NCBI RefSeq assembly: GCF_024802625.1 | Contig: NZ_CP103371.1 | Span: 2,232,001 to 2,296,000, forward strand | Reading direction: 5' to 3' | From: Massilia sp. H6 | GTDB lineage: Bacteria; Pseudomonadota; Gammaproteobacteria; Burkholderiales; Burkholderiaceae_D | DNA: 64,000 nt | Shown: in pieces, positions 45,741-55,541 of the stretch | Layout: every line of letters starts with the position of its first letter | How positions within the stretch are numbered: position 1 is the first letter of the stretch | The notes under the pieces: generated by a model | Told to the model about the DNA's origin: nothing | The model's database searches: none | Seen by the model: the letters and a program-made list of their open reading frames with translations, nothing else | Position numbers and translations under genes: made by a program

Positions 45741-47057
45741 TCAGCGCAGCAGGGCCGCCAGTTGCTCGAGTGGCACGGCGTTGGCCATCGTCTGATAGCC
45801 CAGGTCGTTCGGATGGAGCCAGTCGCGGCTGTTGAAAATGGTGTTCAAGCGTGCGGGGGAGGCCGGATCGCGCAGGATCAGGTCCCAGTCGAGTACCAGG
45901 TCGAAATCGTCCGATGAGCGCAGCCAGCTGTTCACGCCCAGGCGCACCGCTTCGCGCGCCGGGGTGTAGTAGACGAAGCCCTCCATCGGCGGCATGGTCG
46001 CTACGACCACGGCAATGCCGCGCGCATGGGCGCGGGCAATCAGCTGGCGCAGGCCGGCGACCAGGTCGTCGACCCGTACCAGGCTGGCGCCAGAACTGTA
46101 GACGATATCGTTAATTCCAATGAGCACGATCATCGCCCGCACCCCGGCGGTGGCGAGCACGTCGCGGTCGAAGCGTTCCAGTACTTCGCGCCCGGGCAGC
46201 AGGACGTTCGGGTCGTCCGCCAGCAGGCGGTTGCCGGCAATGCCGCGATTGACCATGCCGATCCGTCCCGACATGCCCAGCTCTGCCTGAAGGCGGCGCG
46301 CCAGGTAGTCCGGCCAGCGCCGGTTCAGGTTAATGGAGCTGCCCTGGCCGTCGGTGATGGAATCGCCGATCGCGACAATGGTTGGCGCGCCCCCATCGAC
46401 ATCGACTTCGGTAAGGAAAGGCCAGGAGGCGATGGTGCGCGCCACGGTAAACGTGCTGCTGGCGGCGAAGTTGCCGGGATGGGACACATAATTGGCTTGC
46501 CAGGCGTCGCGGTGGATCGTGGTGCCGCTAGCAGTGCCCGGAAAATACAGGCTGACCGCCAGGTCGGCAAAGGGCGCAATCTGGAACGACACCGGGTCGG
46601 ACAGCACCGGCGCACCGGCCGTGATGGTGACGGTGCTGCGCCCGCCAAAGCTCAGCGGGTGGTTCGACCCGGCTACCACGGCCGCGCCGCTGCTACGCAG
46701 GCCGACCTGGGCAGCGCCGATGGTCAGCGGGGCGCTGCCCATCTCGTTCGACAGCCGGATCCGCACCCTGTTGCCGCCCACGCTGGCGCGCACGATCAGG
46801 CGCAGGGTTTGCCCGCTGAAGCTCATGGTGCTCGACGATGGCGGCGGCCCGGCCGGCGCGCAGCCCCAGGTTGCGCACCAGCCGTCCGAGCGCCACGCTT
46901 GCGCCGATGCGAGCGAGGGGTGCAGTGCCAGCGCACCGGCCAACGCAGGCAAGCCGAGCAGCACGCGGCGTCGCTGGGGATCGGGCGCGGCCGCGCCGTG
47001 GCAGCCCAGCTGGCTGGCCTCGGCAGTGGGCGAGACGTGGACGGCCGTAATGGTCAT
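45741..47057 (-). CDS. Secreted SGNH/GDSL hydrolase
   Basis: The 438-residue protein has a Tat-like signal (RRRVLLGLPALAGALALH). An N-terminal beta-rich domain is followed by the SGNH hydrolase domain. GDSL Ser lies in AIGDSITDG, block III in GINDIVY and the Asp/His pair in DWLHPNDLGY. It probably removes acyl or acetyl groups from extracellular glycans or lipids. The ATG at 47057 follows CAGGAGCC. Bases 47058-47232 hold no gene. Confidence 0.85.
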   Translation of the reverse strand: MTITAVHVSPTAEASQLGCHGAAAPDPQRRRVLLGLPALAGALALHPSLASAQAWRSDGWCATWGCAPAGPPPSSSTMSFSGQTLRLIVRASVGGNRVRIRLSNEMGSAPLTIGAAQVGLRSSGAAVVAGSNHPLSFGGRSTVTITAGAPVLSDPVSFQIAPFADLAVSLYFPGTASGTTIHRDAWQANYVSHPGNFAASSTFTVARTIASWPFLTEVDVDGGAPTIVAIGDSITDGQGSSINLNRRWPDYLARRLQAELGMSGRIGMVNRGIAGNRLLADDPNVLLPGREVLERFDRDVLATAGVRAMIVLIGINDIVYSSGASLVRVDDLVAGLRQLIARAHARGIAVVVATMPPMEGFVYYTPAREAVRLGVNSWLRSSDDFDLVLDWDLILRDPASPARLNTIFNSRDWLHPNDLGYQTMANAVPLEQLAALLR

Positions 47058-47232
47058 GGCTGGCTCCTGTCGATGGGGCGCGCCCATGGCGCGGTGGCCA
47101 ACCAGCTTAGCCTAGCCGCGCGCGCCATCCAATCGTGCGTGGCACATGGTTTGCGCTGCGTCTGAATGCTTGCTGGGCGAACACCGACATGTCCGTTTCG
47201 TGTTGCCTGCGCCAGGGTGCGCAGGCGAGCCG

Positions 47233-48081
47233 TCAGGCAAGCACGGTCAGCAGGCCATCAAGGCCGGAGAAATTTAGCGCCACGCCGGCCTGCGCGCGCA
47301 CCACTGGCTTGGCGCGGAAGGCTACCGACAAGCCGGCGATGCCCATCATCCTGAGGTCGTTCGCGCCATCGCCCATGACGATCGCCTGGCGCGCGTCGAT
47401 GCCCAGCTCGGCGCAGATTTTTTGCACGGTACGCATTTTTTCTTCCGCATCGACGATGCCCCCGATCACGCGGCCAGTCAGCCTGCCGTTGGCGATCTCG
47501 AGCACGTTGGCGTGGGCCGCATCGAGCGAGAGCCGCTGCTTCAGGCGGTCGGTAAAGAAAGTGAAGCCGCCCGAGACCAGCAGGGTCTTGAGGCCGGCCG
47601 CCCGCACCGCGTCGAGCATAGCCTCGCCGCCCGGCGAGATGCGCAGGCGCTCGTCATACACGCGCTGCAGAGCCGCGGCGTCGAGCCCTGCCAGCAGCGC
47701 CACGCGGCGCTCCAGGCTCTCCGAAAAATCGAGTTCGCCGCGCATCGCCGCTTCGGTGATTTCGGACACCTGCGGCTTGAGCCCCTGCATGTCGGCGATC
47801 TCGTCGATGCATTCGATGGTGATCAGGGTCGAGTCCATGTCCATCGCCACCAGGCGAAAATCGGCCAGCGAGCGGCCCGCCTCGATGAAACAGGCATCCA
47901 CCCCGGCCTCGAAGGCGGCGGCGTCGATGCGCGCCTTCAGGTCCGCGCTAAACGACAGGTCCTCGCAGCGCAGGGCGTGCGCGTGCAGCGGCACGACGCG
48001 CGCGGCCCCCGCTAGCGTAGCGAGACGTTCGAGTGTATCGGGCGCGGCCTGCGGTCCCTGCAGCACCAGGTTCATGGTCAT
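47233..48081 (-). CDS. serB: Phosphoserine phosphatase SerB
   Basis: The 282-residue protein has an N-terminal ACT-like regulatory region and the HAD motif MDMDSTLI, with the nucleophile Asp. Motif II is LLVSGGF and motif III/IV is VMGDGANDLRMM. It makes serine from phosphoserine. It starts 26 nt after the mfd stop, so it is probably in the same transcript. The start could also be two codons in, at 48075. Confidence 0.93.
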   Translation of the reverse strand: MTMNLVLQGPQAAPDTLERLATLAGAARVVPLHAHALRCEDLSFSADLKARIDAAAFEAGVDACFIEAGRSLADFRLVAMDMDSTLITIECIDEIADMQGLKPQVSEITEAAMRGELDFSESLERRVALLAGLDAAALQRVYDERLRISPGGEAMLDAVRAAGLKTLLVSGGFTFFTDRLKQRLSLDAAHANVLEIANGRLTGRVIGGIVDAEEKMRTVQKICAELGIDARQAIVMGDGANDLRMMGIAGLSVAFRAKPVVRAQAGVALNFSGLDGLLTVLA

Positions 48082-48107
48082 GGAAAACTCGCGAATGAAG
48101 CCGGCGA

Positions 48108-51100
48108 TCAAGCCAGCAGTTGTTTAATGGTCAGTTTCAGCTGCGTCACGCGCGCGGCCAGGTCGGGCATGCTGGCGGTGATGCGCAGCTTGTCCTGGCC
48201 GGCCAGCTTGATGTGGCGGTTCTTCTGGATCAGGGTAATGATGCGGACCGGATCGATCGGCGGCTTCTGCATGAACTGCAGGCTGGCCGCTTCGCCATGC
48301 GCGTCGATCTTGATGATGCCGACCGTTTTGGCCGCGATGCGCAGGCGGTGGGTTTCGATCAGGGCTTTTACCGGCTCCGGCAGCTTGCCGAAGCGGTCGA
48401 TCAGCTCTTCTTGCATGCCGTCGACCTGGTCCTGGGTCGCGCAGTTCGCAAGGCGCTTGTAGATCGACAGGCGTTCGTGCACGTCGCCGCAGTAGCTCGC
48501 TGGCAGCAGGGCCGGCACGTGCAGGTTGATCTCGGTCGTACTCGACAGCGGCGCGGCCAGGTCGGGCTCCTTGCCGGCCTTGAGCGAGCGCACCGCTTCG
48601 CTGAGCATGTCCGAGTACAGCTGGAAGCCGATCTCGAGCATCTCGCCGGACTGGTTATCGCCAAGCACCTCGCCGGCGCCGCGGATCTCGAGGTCGTGCA
48701 TGGCCAGGTAGAACCCGCTGCCCAGTTCTTCCATTGCCTGGATCGCGTCCAGGCGGCGCTGCGCCTGTTTGGTCAGGGTCATGACGTCGCTCACCAGCAG
48801 GTAGGCATAGGCCTGGTGGTGCGAGCGCCCGACGCGCCCGCGCAGCTGGTGCAGCTGGGCCAGGCCGAAGCGGTCGGCGCGGTGCATGATGATGGTGTTC
48901 GCGGTCGGCACGTCGATGCCGGTCTCGATGATGGTCGTGCACAGCAAAATGTTATAACGCTGCGCCACGAAGTCGCGCATCACCTTTTCCAGGTCGCGTT
49001 CGTGCATCTGGCCGTGGGCCAGGCCGATGCGCGCCTCTGGCAAGAGCTCTTGCAGCGACGCGCGCCGGTTCTCGATGGTCTCGACTTCGTTGTGCAGGAA
49101 ATAGATCTGGCCGCCGCGCTTGAGTTCTCGCAGGCAGGCTTCGCGGATCACCGAGCCGTCTTCGCTGCGCACGAAGGTCTTGATCGCGAGCCGCTTTTGC
49201 GGCGCGGTGGCGATGATCGAGAAATCGCGCAAGCCCTCCAGCGCCATGCCGAGCGTGCGCGGGATCGGGGTGGCGGTCAGGGTCAGCACGTCGACTTCGG
49301 CGCGCAGCGCCTTGAGCGCTTCTTTCTGGCGCACGCCGAAGCGGTGTTCCTCGTCGATGATGACCAGGCCCAGGCGCGTGAACTTTACGTCTGGCGAGAG
49401 CAGCTTGTGGGTGCCGATCACGATGTCGAGCGTGCCGTCGGCCATGCCCTTGATCGCATTCGTGATCTCCTTGCCGGTGCGAAAGCGCGACAGTTCGGCG
49501 ATGCGTACCGGCCAGTCGGCGAAGCGGTCGGCGAAGGTCTGCGCATGCTGCTCGGCCAGCAGCGTGGTCGGCGCCAGGATCGCAACCTGCTTGCCGCCCA
49601 TGACGGCAATGAAGGCCGCGCGCAGCGCCACTTCGGTCTTGCCGAAGCCGACGTCGCCGCAGACCAGCCGGTCCATCGGGCGGCCCGAGGTCATGTCCTT
49701 GATCACGTTGTGGATCGCTTCGAGCTGGTCCGGGGTCTCGTCGAAACCGAAGCTGGCGGCGAAGTTCTCGTAATCGAGATTGGAATATTCAAAGGCATGG
49801 CCCTGGCGCGCGGCGCGCCGGGCGTACAGGTTGAGCAGTTCGGCCGCGGTGTCGCGCACCTGCTCGGCGGCCTTGCGCTTGGCCTTGTCCCACCTGTCGG
49901 AGCCGAGCGCATGCAGTGGCGCGTCTTCGGGCGTCGTACCCGAGTAGCGCGAAATGACGTGCAGTTGCGACACCGGCACGTACAGCTTGGTGTCCTTGGC
50001 GTATTCAAGGTGCAGGAATTCGGTCTCGCCTTCGCCCAGGTCCATGCTGGCCAGGCCCATGTAGCGTCCGATGCCGTGGTTGATGTGCACCACCGGATCG
50101 CCGATCTTCAGTTCCGACAGGTCGCGCACCATCGAGGCGACCTCGCTGGTTGCTTCCTGCTTTTTCTTGCCGGCGCGCCGGCCCGATCCCGCATACAGCT
50201 CGGTTTCGGTAACGAAGACCAGGCGCCCGGCGCTTTCCTCGTCGAGCTCGAACCCGGCCTGCAGCGGCGCCACCCCCAGCGTTAATTTGGCGCTTGATGC
50301 GCGCAAGCCCTCGAAGCCTTCGACCGGCGCCAGTTCCAGTCCGTATTCATGGAAATACTGCTGCAGGGTCTCGCGCCGCCCGGCGGAATCGGCGCAGATC
50401 ATCACGCGCCCCTCGTTGCGCAGCAGGTAGGCGCGCAGGTTGGCCAAGGGGTCGTCGAGGCGGCGGTTGATCGAAATGTCGGGTACCGGCGCCGACAGTT
50501 CCGATGCCGCCGCGGCAGAATCCTTGCCGATGCTCCAGCGGCCATGCGGCTTGGCGCAGGTAAAGAACTGCTCGGCGCTCAGGAACAGTTCGCGCGGCTC
50601 CAGGATCGGCCGTTCGCGGTCGCTCTTGAGGAATTTGTAGCGCGATTCGGTATCGACCCAGAAGCGCCCGATGGCGGCGTCGATGTCGCCCACCAGCGCC
50701 AGCGACGCATCTTGCGGCAGGTAGTCGAACAGGCTGGCGGTCTGTTCGAAGAACAGCGGCAGGTAGTATTCGATGCCGGCAGAAGCGATGCCGCTACCGA
50801 TGTCCTTGTAGATCGGCGAGCGCGACGGGTCGCCCTCGAAGCGCTCGCGCCAGCGGCCGCGAAAGCTCGCGCGCGCCGCTTCGTCCATCGGGAATTCGCG
50901 GCCCGGCAGCAACCGGACCTCTTTGACCGGGTAGAGCGAACGCTGGGTATCGGCGTCGAAGGTACGGATGGTCTCGATCTCGTCGCCGAACAGGTCGAGC
51001 CGGTAAGGCAGCACGGAACCCATCGGGAACAGGTCGATCAGGCCACCGCGCACCGAGTATTCGCCGGGGGACATCACCTGAGATACGTGCGAATAGCCGG

Positions 51101-51554
51101 CCAGCGTCAGCTGGGCCTTGAGGCGGACCTCGTCGAGCCGCTCGCCCTGGCGGAAAAAGAAGGTGTAGGCCGCCAGGAAGGAGGGTGGCGCCAGCCGCAG
51201 CAGGGCGGTGGTGGCCGGCACCAGCAGCACGTCGCACTGGCCGTTGCGGATTTCGTGCAGCGTCGCGAGGCGCTCCGAGACCAGGTCCTGGTGCGGCGAG
51301 AACGCATCGTAGGGCAGGGTTTCCCAATCGGGCAGCAGGTAGCAGGCCAGCTTGTCCCCGGCGAACCAGGGAATCTCATCGAGCAGGCGCTGGCCGTCGC
51401 TGGCACTGGCCACGATCACGGTCAGCATCTGGCTCCTGGCCTTCAGGGCCAGCGCCGCGGTGGCAAGCGCATAGGCGTCGCTCGAGCCGTGCAGGCTCGG
51501 CAAGGCAAAACGGTTTCCTGGTTTGGGCAGGGTTTTGGTGAGATCGAGGGGCAT
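48108..51554 (-). CDS. mfd: Transcription-repair coupling factor Mfd
   Basis: The 1148-residue protein matches E. coli Mfd in length. It has an N-terminal UvrB-like region, an RNA polymerase-interacting domain and RecG-like helicase motifs (Walker A GDVGFGKTE, DEEH box VIIDEEHRFG). It releases RNA polymerase stalled at DNA damage and recruits UvrA. The ATG at 51554 is chosen over the frame opening at 51614. Confidence 0.96.
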   Translation of the reverse strand: MPLDLTKTLPKPGNRFALPSLHGSSDAYALATAALALKARSQMLTVIVASASDGQRLLDEIPWFAGDKLACYLLPDWETLPYDAFSPHQDLVSERLATLHEIRNGQCDVLLVPATTALLRLAPPSFLAAYTFFFRQGERLDEVRLKAQLTLAGYSHVSQVMSPGEYSVRGGLIDLFPMGSVLPYRLDLFGDEIETIRTFDADTQRSLYPVKEVRLLPGREFPMDEAARASFRGRWRERFEGDPSRSPIYKDIGSGIASAGIEYYLPLFFEQTASLFDYLPQDASLALVGDIDAAIGRFWVDTESRYKFLKSDRERPILEPRELFLSAEQFFTCAKPHGRWSIGKDSAAAASELSAPVPDISINRRLDDPLANLRAYLLRNEGRVMICADSAGRRETLQQYFHEYGLELAPVEGFEGLRASSAKLTLGVAPLQAGFELDEESAGRLVFVTETELYAGSGRRAGKKKQEATSEVASMVRDLSELKIGDPVVHINHGIGRYMGLASMDLGEGETEFLHLEYAKDTKLYVPVSQLHVISRYSGTTPEDAPLHALGSDRWDKAKRKAAEQVRDTAAELLNLYARRAARQGHAFEYSNLDYENFAASFGFDETPDQLEAIHNVIKDMTSGRPMDRLVCGDVGFGKTEVALRAAFIAVMGGKQVAILAPTTLLAEQHAQTFADRFADWPVRIAELSRFRTGKEITNAIKGMADGTLDIVIGTHKLLSPDVKFTRLGLVIIDEEHRFGVRQKEALKALRAEVDVLTLTATPIPRTLGMALEGLRDFSIIATAPQKRLAIKTFVRSEDGSVIREACLRELKRGGQIYFLHNEVETIENRRASLQELLPEARIGLAHGQMHERDLEKVMRDFVAQRYNILLCTTIIETGIDVPTANTIIMHRADRFGLAQLHQLRGRVGRSHHQAYAYLLVSDVMTLTKQAQRRLDAIQAMEELGSGFYLAMHDLEIRGAGEVLGDNQSGEMLEIGFQLYSDMLSEAVRSLKAGKEPDLAAPLSSTTEINLHVPALLPASYCGDVHERLSIYKRLANCATQDQVDGMQEELIDRFGKLPEPVKALIETHRLRIAAKTVGIIKIDAHGEAASLQFMQKPPIDPVRIITLIQKNRHIKLAGQDKLRITASMPDLAARVTQLKLTIKQLLA

Positions 51555-51580
51555 TGAGCGCGCGTGGACGTTTGCAGGAA

Positions 51581-51604
51581 GTTCGCAAAAAGGTTCGCAA
51601 AAAG
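51581..51604. repeat. 12-bp perfect tandem duplication in the mfd leader
   Basis: GTTCGCAAAAAG occurs twice in direct tandem (51581-51592 and 51593-51604), between the mfd -10 element and its ATG. Confidence 0.8.
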
Positions 51605-51612
51605 GGTGGTCC

Positions 51613-51618
51613 ATTATA
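51613..51618 (-). promoter_or_regulatory. Consensus -10 element for mfd
   Basis: An exact TATAAT on the minus strand lies 59 nt upstream of the mfd ATG. No good -35 is visible at 16-18 nt. Confidence 0.45.
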
Positions 51619-51675
51619 GACGAAGGCGCCTGTGGCCGCCGGGCGCCGCTGCTGTCTGCGTGTGCCGCGCGCGGC

Positions 51676-52632
51676 CTAGGGCAGGGCCGGTTGCGGCGCG
51701 CCGGGGCGGCGGTTGGCGACCCCGAAAGGCACGTGTACCATCGGAATGGTACCGCCCGGTCCGGACTGCAGGTGGGTCAGCTGGTCGTCGAAGAAGATAT
51801 GGGGCCGGAAGACCGACAGCACGCGCGCCTTGTCCATCCCGCCCAGGAAAAAGGTTTCGTCGGCCGACACGCCCCAACTGCGCAGCGTGGTGACCACCCG
51901 TTCGTGCGACGGGGCGCTGCGCGCGGTAATGATCGCAATGCGCACGATCCGGCGGTAGCTTGGATCGCGTCGCTGCGCCTGGTCTTCCAGGCGCTGCATC
52001 ATGGCCAGCTTTTGGAACAGGTCAGCCAATGGGCCTGGCTGGTGCGGCCGCGCCATGTGCAATCGTTCGTGCGCATGGAATCCGCTCAGGCCGTCCTGCT
52101 TGAAGACGGTTTCCGATTCGTCGTCGGCCAGCACGCCGTCGAAGTCGAAGGCAACGCGCAGCTCGACGTCGTCCTCGTCGTCCGCGATGCGCGAGGGCAG
52201 CACCAGCCCGGCCGGATAGTCGATGGCGATGGCGCTTTTCACGTCTTCCTCGTGTGCGCTCAGGAACAGCGAAGCATTAAAGGCCGGCAGGTAGGAGTAG
52301 GGCGAGCCACCGTTCATGAAGGCCGCGCGCGAAATATCCAGCCCGTAATGGGCGATCGAGCGCATCACGCGCAGGCCGGTTTCAGGCGAATTGCGCGACA
52401 AGAGCACGACTTCGACCGGCGCCTCTTGCGGGAAGCAGCGGTTGATGTTCAGGAAGCGGCGGATGAACGAAAACGCCACGCCCTTGCCCAGGATAAGGTC
52501 GAGATTGCGCTCCTGGTAGCCGCGGTAGGCATCGGGGCCCTGGTCGATATACACCTGGTGCGATTCGGACAGGTCGAACAGTGCGCTCGAGGCGACCGCG
52601 ATGACCAGTTTCTGCTCGATCTGGAAACCCAT
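51676..52632 (-). CDS. Cytosolic 5'-nucleotidase family protein
   Basis: The 318-residue protein matches the bacterial 5'-nucleotidase family (PF06189 type), with LSRNSPETGLRVM and the HAD-like acidic segment FDFDGVLADDESE. It may dephosphorylate nucleoside monophosphates. Its ATG overlaps the HDOD gene stop (TGATG), so the two are translationally coupled. It is the last gene before the mfd promoter region. Confidence 0.82.
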   Translation of the reverse strand: MGFQIEQKLVIAVASSALFDLSESHQVYIDQGPDAYRGYQERNLDLILGKGVAFSFIRRFLNINRCFPQEAPVEVVLLSRNSPETGLRVMRSIAHYGLDISRAAFMNGGSPYSYLPAFNASLFLSAHEEDVKSAIAIDYPAGLVLPSRIADDEDDVELRVAFDFDGVLADDESETVFKQDGLSGFHAHERLHMARPHQPGPLADLFQKLAMMQRLEDQAQRRDPSYRRIVRIAIITARSAPSHERVVTTLRSWGVSADETFFLGGMDKARVLSVFRPHIFFDDQLTHLQSGPGGTIPMVHVPFGVANRRPGAPQPALP

Positions 52633-53636
52633 CAATCGTCCCCGCTGCGAAGTTTATCGAAGATCTGGCGCTGTTCGGCGCCGAGCGTTGCGGCCAGCGC
52701 CGCGGCGCCCTCGATGCCATTGTCGACCAGCATGCGCAGCTTGGCGAGGCGGTCGCCCCCGTGCAGCGCCCGGGCCAGCGCCAGGGCGTCCGGCTGACCT
52801 GCCTGCATGATTGCCGCCGCCACCGGCGGCGGTAACTCCCACAAGTAGGCGATGCGGGCCGACAGCGTGCGGGCGCTGCCCAGCAGGCCATGGGCAAAAG
52901 CGTCCGAGCGTGGCAGTGCACTGGCGCCAGCAACCTGGTCGACCAGGCGGAAGGCCACGATCAGGCCAACGTTCTGCATCAGCCCCGCGAGATAGGCCTC
53001 GAACGGGTCGGCGCCGAGCGCGGGCGCCGCCATGCCGGCGGCCAGTGCGCATTGTTCCGACTGGGCCCAGAGTTGCGGCGCGACCTGGCGCGCCAGGCGG
53101 CCGGTCTGGGCGCTGATCACGGGGCGAAAGGCCACCCGTGCCAGCAGCATGCGCAGACCGTTCTGGCCCAACAGCATGAGCGCGCCCTCGATCGTGCGTA
53201 CCGGCGCGGTCGGCCGGTAGTACGGGCTGTTTACTTCGCGGATGACCTCCGCGACCAGGGTTACGTCCTGCGACACCTGGCGCGCCAGGTCGGTGGCCGA
53301 CACCCCCTCGTCGCGCAGGCTGCGCAAGAGTTGCGGAATCACGGCAGGCACGCGCGGCACCAGCCCGGCCGCAGCTTCCGGCTGGCGCACGAGACGCTCC
53401 AGCTCATCGAGTATTAATTGCTCCGGCGCTTCGCCTGCGTGGGAAGCCGCGCCGGCAAGCCAGCGATAGTAGACCAGGTCCAGATCGATGGCAGGTGGCG
53501 CCGCATCTGGCTGCGCGCCGGCCTCACCGGTCACGGCCGGCGCGGCCGGCGCGCTCGCGCTGGCTGGCTGTACAGGAGAAGCAGCCTGGCCGGGACGGAA
53601 CGATCCGCCCAGCCAGCGCGTGAACCAATTTTTCAT
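52632..53636 (-). CDS. HDOD-domain signalling protein
   Basis: The 334-residue protein has an N-terminal proline/alanine-rich linker and a C-terminal HDOD domain (about 110-320). HDOD domains are degenerate HD phosphohydrolases usually found in signalling and chemosensory pathways. The ATG at 53636 (MKNWFTRWLGG) is chosen; longer in-frame starts lack a ribosome site. It lies 123 nt downstream of the EAL gene and may share the pyp transcript. Confidence 0.78.
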   Translation of the reverse strand: MKNWFTRWLGGSFRPGQAASPVQPASASAPAAPAVTGEAGAQPDAAPPAIDLDLVYYRWLAGAASHAGEAPEQLILDELERLVRQPEAAAGLVPRVPAVIPQLLRSLRDEGVSATDLARQVSQDVTLVAEVIREVNSPYYRPTAPVRTIEGALMLLGQNGLRMLLARVAFRPVISAQTGRLARQVAPQLWAQSEQCALAAGMAAPALGADPFEAYLAGLMQNVGLIVAFRLVDQVAGASALPRSDAFAHGLLGSARTLSARIAYLWELPPPVAAAIMQAGQPDALALARALHGGDRLAKLRMLVDNGIEGAAALAATLGAEQRQIFDKLRSGDD

Positions 53637-53759
53637 AAGGGGAGCAAGTAAAGCCAGCGGGCAGGACGATTCTACCTGAGGGGGCGGCGGCGTGGGCAGC
53701 CGCGCGCAGATCACCGGGGCAGGCATTGCAGCGGCGCCCACCCGGTTACCCGGGCACAC

Positions 53760-55541
53760 TCAGGCCTGCGCGGCCCGGTGGCTGGCCAGCCAGGCCAGCA
53801 AGTCGGGGGCCGCCAGCGGACGGCTGAAGAAATAGCCCTGGCCCTTGCCGCAGCACTGGGCCCGTACCACATCGGCTTGCGACTGGGTTTCGATTCCTTC
53901 GGCCACGGTCTTCATGCCCAGGCTCTGCGCTACCTTGACGGTGGCCTCGATCAGTACCCGGTGATGCTCGCTGGTATCGGCCTGGCTGACGAAGGAGCGG
54001 TCGATTTTGACAGTGTCGACCGGCAGCAGGTGCAGGCTCGAGAGCGACGAATAACCGGTGCCGAAATCGTCGAGCGCGAGTTCGATGCCGAGGGCCTTGA
54101 GCTCATGCAGGCGTTGCTGGATGCCCTGATCCTGGGCAGCCAGGCTTTCTGTTACTTCAAGCTGCAGTTGCCCTGCCGGCATGCCGGTCAGCTCGAGGAT
54201 GCGGCGCACGTTGTCGATCCAGCCGGGCTGGCCCAGCTGGGCGCGCGACAAATTGACTGCGACCAGGCGCGGCGCGTCCTGGCCCAGGCGCGCGCGCCAG
54301 TCCATGAAGTCACGGCAGGAGCGTTCCAGCACGAAGTCGCCCAGCGCGCCAATCAGGCCGCATTCCTCGGCCACCGTGATGAATTCGATCGGCCCCACGA
54401 CACCGCGCAGCGGGTGGCGCCAGCGCACCAGCGCCTCGACCCCGGCCGAGTAGTCGGTGCCGCCATCGGGCAGCAGGCCGACCACCGGCTGGTAGACGAC
54501 GAACAGCTGTTCTTCGGCGATGGCCTGGCGCAGCTCGGCCTCGATGCCAGCGCGCTGCGTGGCGCGTTCGCGCATGGTCGACTCGAACACGAGGTGGCGT
54601 GCACCGCCGGCCCGTTTGGCCTCGGCCATCGCGATGCTGGCGTCGCGCAGGATTTCATCGGCGTCGCGCGCGCTGTCCTGGCCCCAGGCCAGTCCCAGGC
54701 TGGTGCCGCAGACCACTTCGTGTCCCTGCACGCGAAAGGGCAGCGACAGCGAGTCGAGCAGGCGCCCGGCAACGCGCTCGGCATCTTCGCGCGAGCGGAT
54801 GCCGTCCAGCACGACGACGAATTCGTCGCCGCCGACGCGTGCGGCCAGCTGGCCGCTTCCGCCACGGGTGTCGATGCGGTCGCTCGGAGGTCGCAGGGCG
54901 CCACGGATGCGCTCGCCGATCTGCACCAGCAAGGCGTCGCCTGCGGCCTGGCCGAGCGTGTCGTTGATGCGGCGGAAGCGGTCGCAGTTCATGAACAGTA
55001 CGGCAAAGCTGGCGCCCGACGGTTCTGCGCCCGGAGCGGTGCGTGCGATCAGGCGCTCGAGCTGTTCGCGCACCGCCTCGCGGTTGGGCATGCGAGTGAG
55101 CGCATCGGTGCGGGCGGCGCTGCGCAGGCGGCGCGTGAGCGTCTCCTGTTCGCGCTGGACCTCGAGTGTGGCGTCGGCCACCACCGCCATCAAGCGTTCG
55201 CCGTCGAGCTTCATGAGGCTGATCGCCAATACCTGGGGGGCGCCCGCTGCAGTCATTTCCGGCGGCAGGGTGGCGCGCAGGCCCTCGCAAATCACGCCGG
55301 CGCTATCGGTAAAGTCGCGCGCGAGCTGCGCCAACTGGGGTGCGATCGGCGCCAATACCGCGAACAGGTTGTCCAGGCCGCTGTAGTGTCCATCCGCCGT
55401 CGCCAGCGGCATCAACAGGCTCGAGGCCATCGGGTTGAGCATGTCGACGGTGCCGTCGACGCTCAATTGCGCCAGTCCGATCGGAGCCCGGTACAGAAAC
55501 TGCACCAGGGCTTCGTAGGCTTGGCTAGGGTCAGACTGCAA
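53760..55541 (-). CDS. GGDEF-EAL protein with PYP-operon sensor domain
   Basis: The 593-residue protein has an N-terminal sensor domain (about 8-125) similar to that of the upstream gene. A GGDEF domain follows (RVGGDEF, 236-241, with the D/N residues of CDRFRRIND intact), then an EAL domain (EAL at 369-371, VNLS, DDFGTGYSS 491-499, AEGIE 548). No RxxD I-site precedes the GGDEF. Both enzymatic motifs look intact, so it could make or degrade c-di-GMP. The start is TTG at 55541 with GAAGGAGGA upstream; it overlaps the preceding stop. Confidence 0.85.
   Translation of the reverse strand: MQSDPSQAYEALVQFLYRAPIGLAQLSVDGTVDMLNPMASSLLMPLATADGHYSGLDNLFAVLAPIAPQLAQLARDFTDSAGVICEGLRATLPPEMTAAGAPQVLAISLMKLDGERLMAVVADATLEVQREQETLTRRLRSAARTDALTRMPNREAVREQLERLIARTAPGAEPSGASFAVLFMNCDRFRRINDTLGQAAGDALLVQIGERIRGALRPPSDRIDTRGGSGQLAARVGGDEFVVVLDGIRSREDAERVAGRLLDSLSLPFRVQGHEVVCGTSLGLAWGQDSARDADEILRDASIAMAEAKRAGGARHLVFESTMRERATQRAGIEAELRQAIAEEQLFVVYQPVVGLLPDGGTDYSAGVEALVRWRHPLRGVVGPIEFITVAEECGLIGALGDFVLERSCRDFMDWRARLGQDAPRLVAVNLSRAQLGQPGWIDNVRRILELTGMPAGQLQLEVTESLAAQDQGIQQRLHELKALGIELALDDFGTGYSSLSSLHLLPVDTVKIDRSFVSQADTSEHHRVLIEATVKVAQSLGMKTVAEGIETQSQADVVRAQCCGKGQGYFFSRPLAAPDLLAWLASHRAAQA

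Noticed and set aside
48120-50285. 721-residue plus-strand frame opposite mfd
   Set aside because: Shadow of mfd; Mfd motifs and full-length match are unambiguous on the minus strand.
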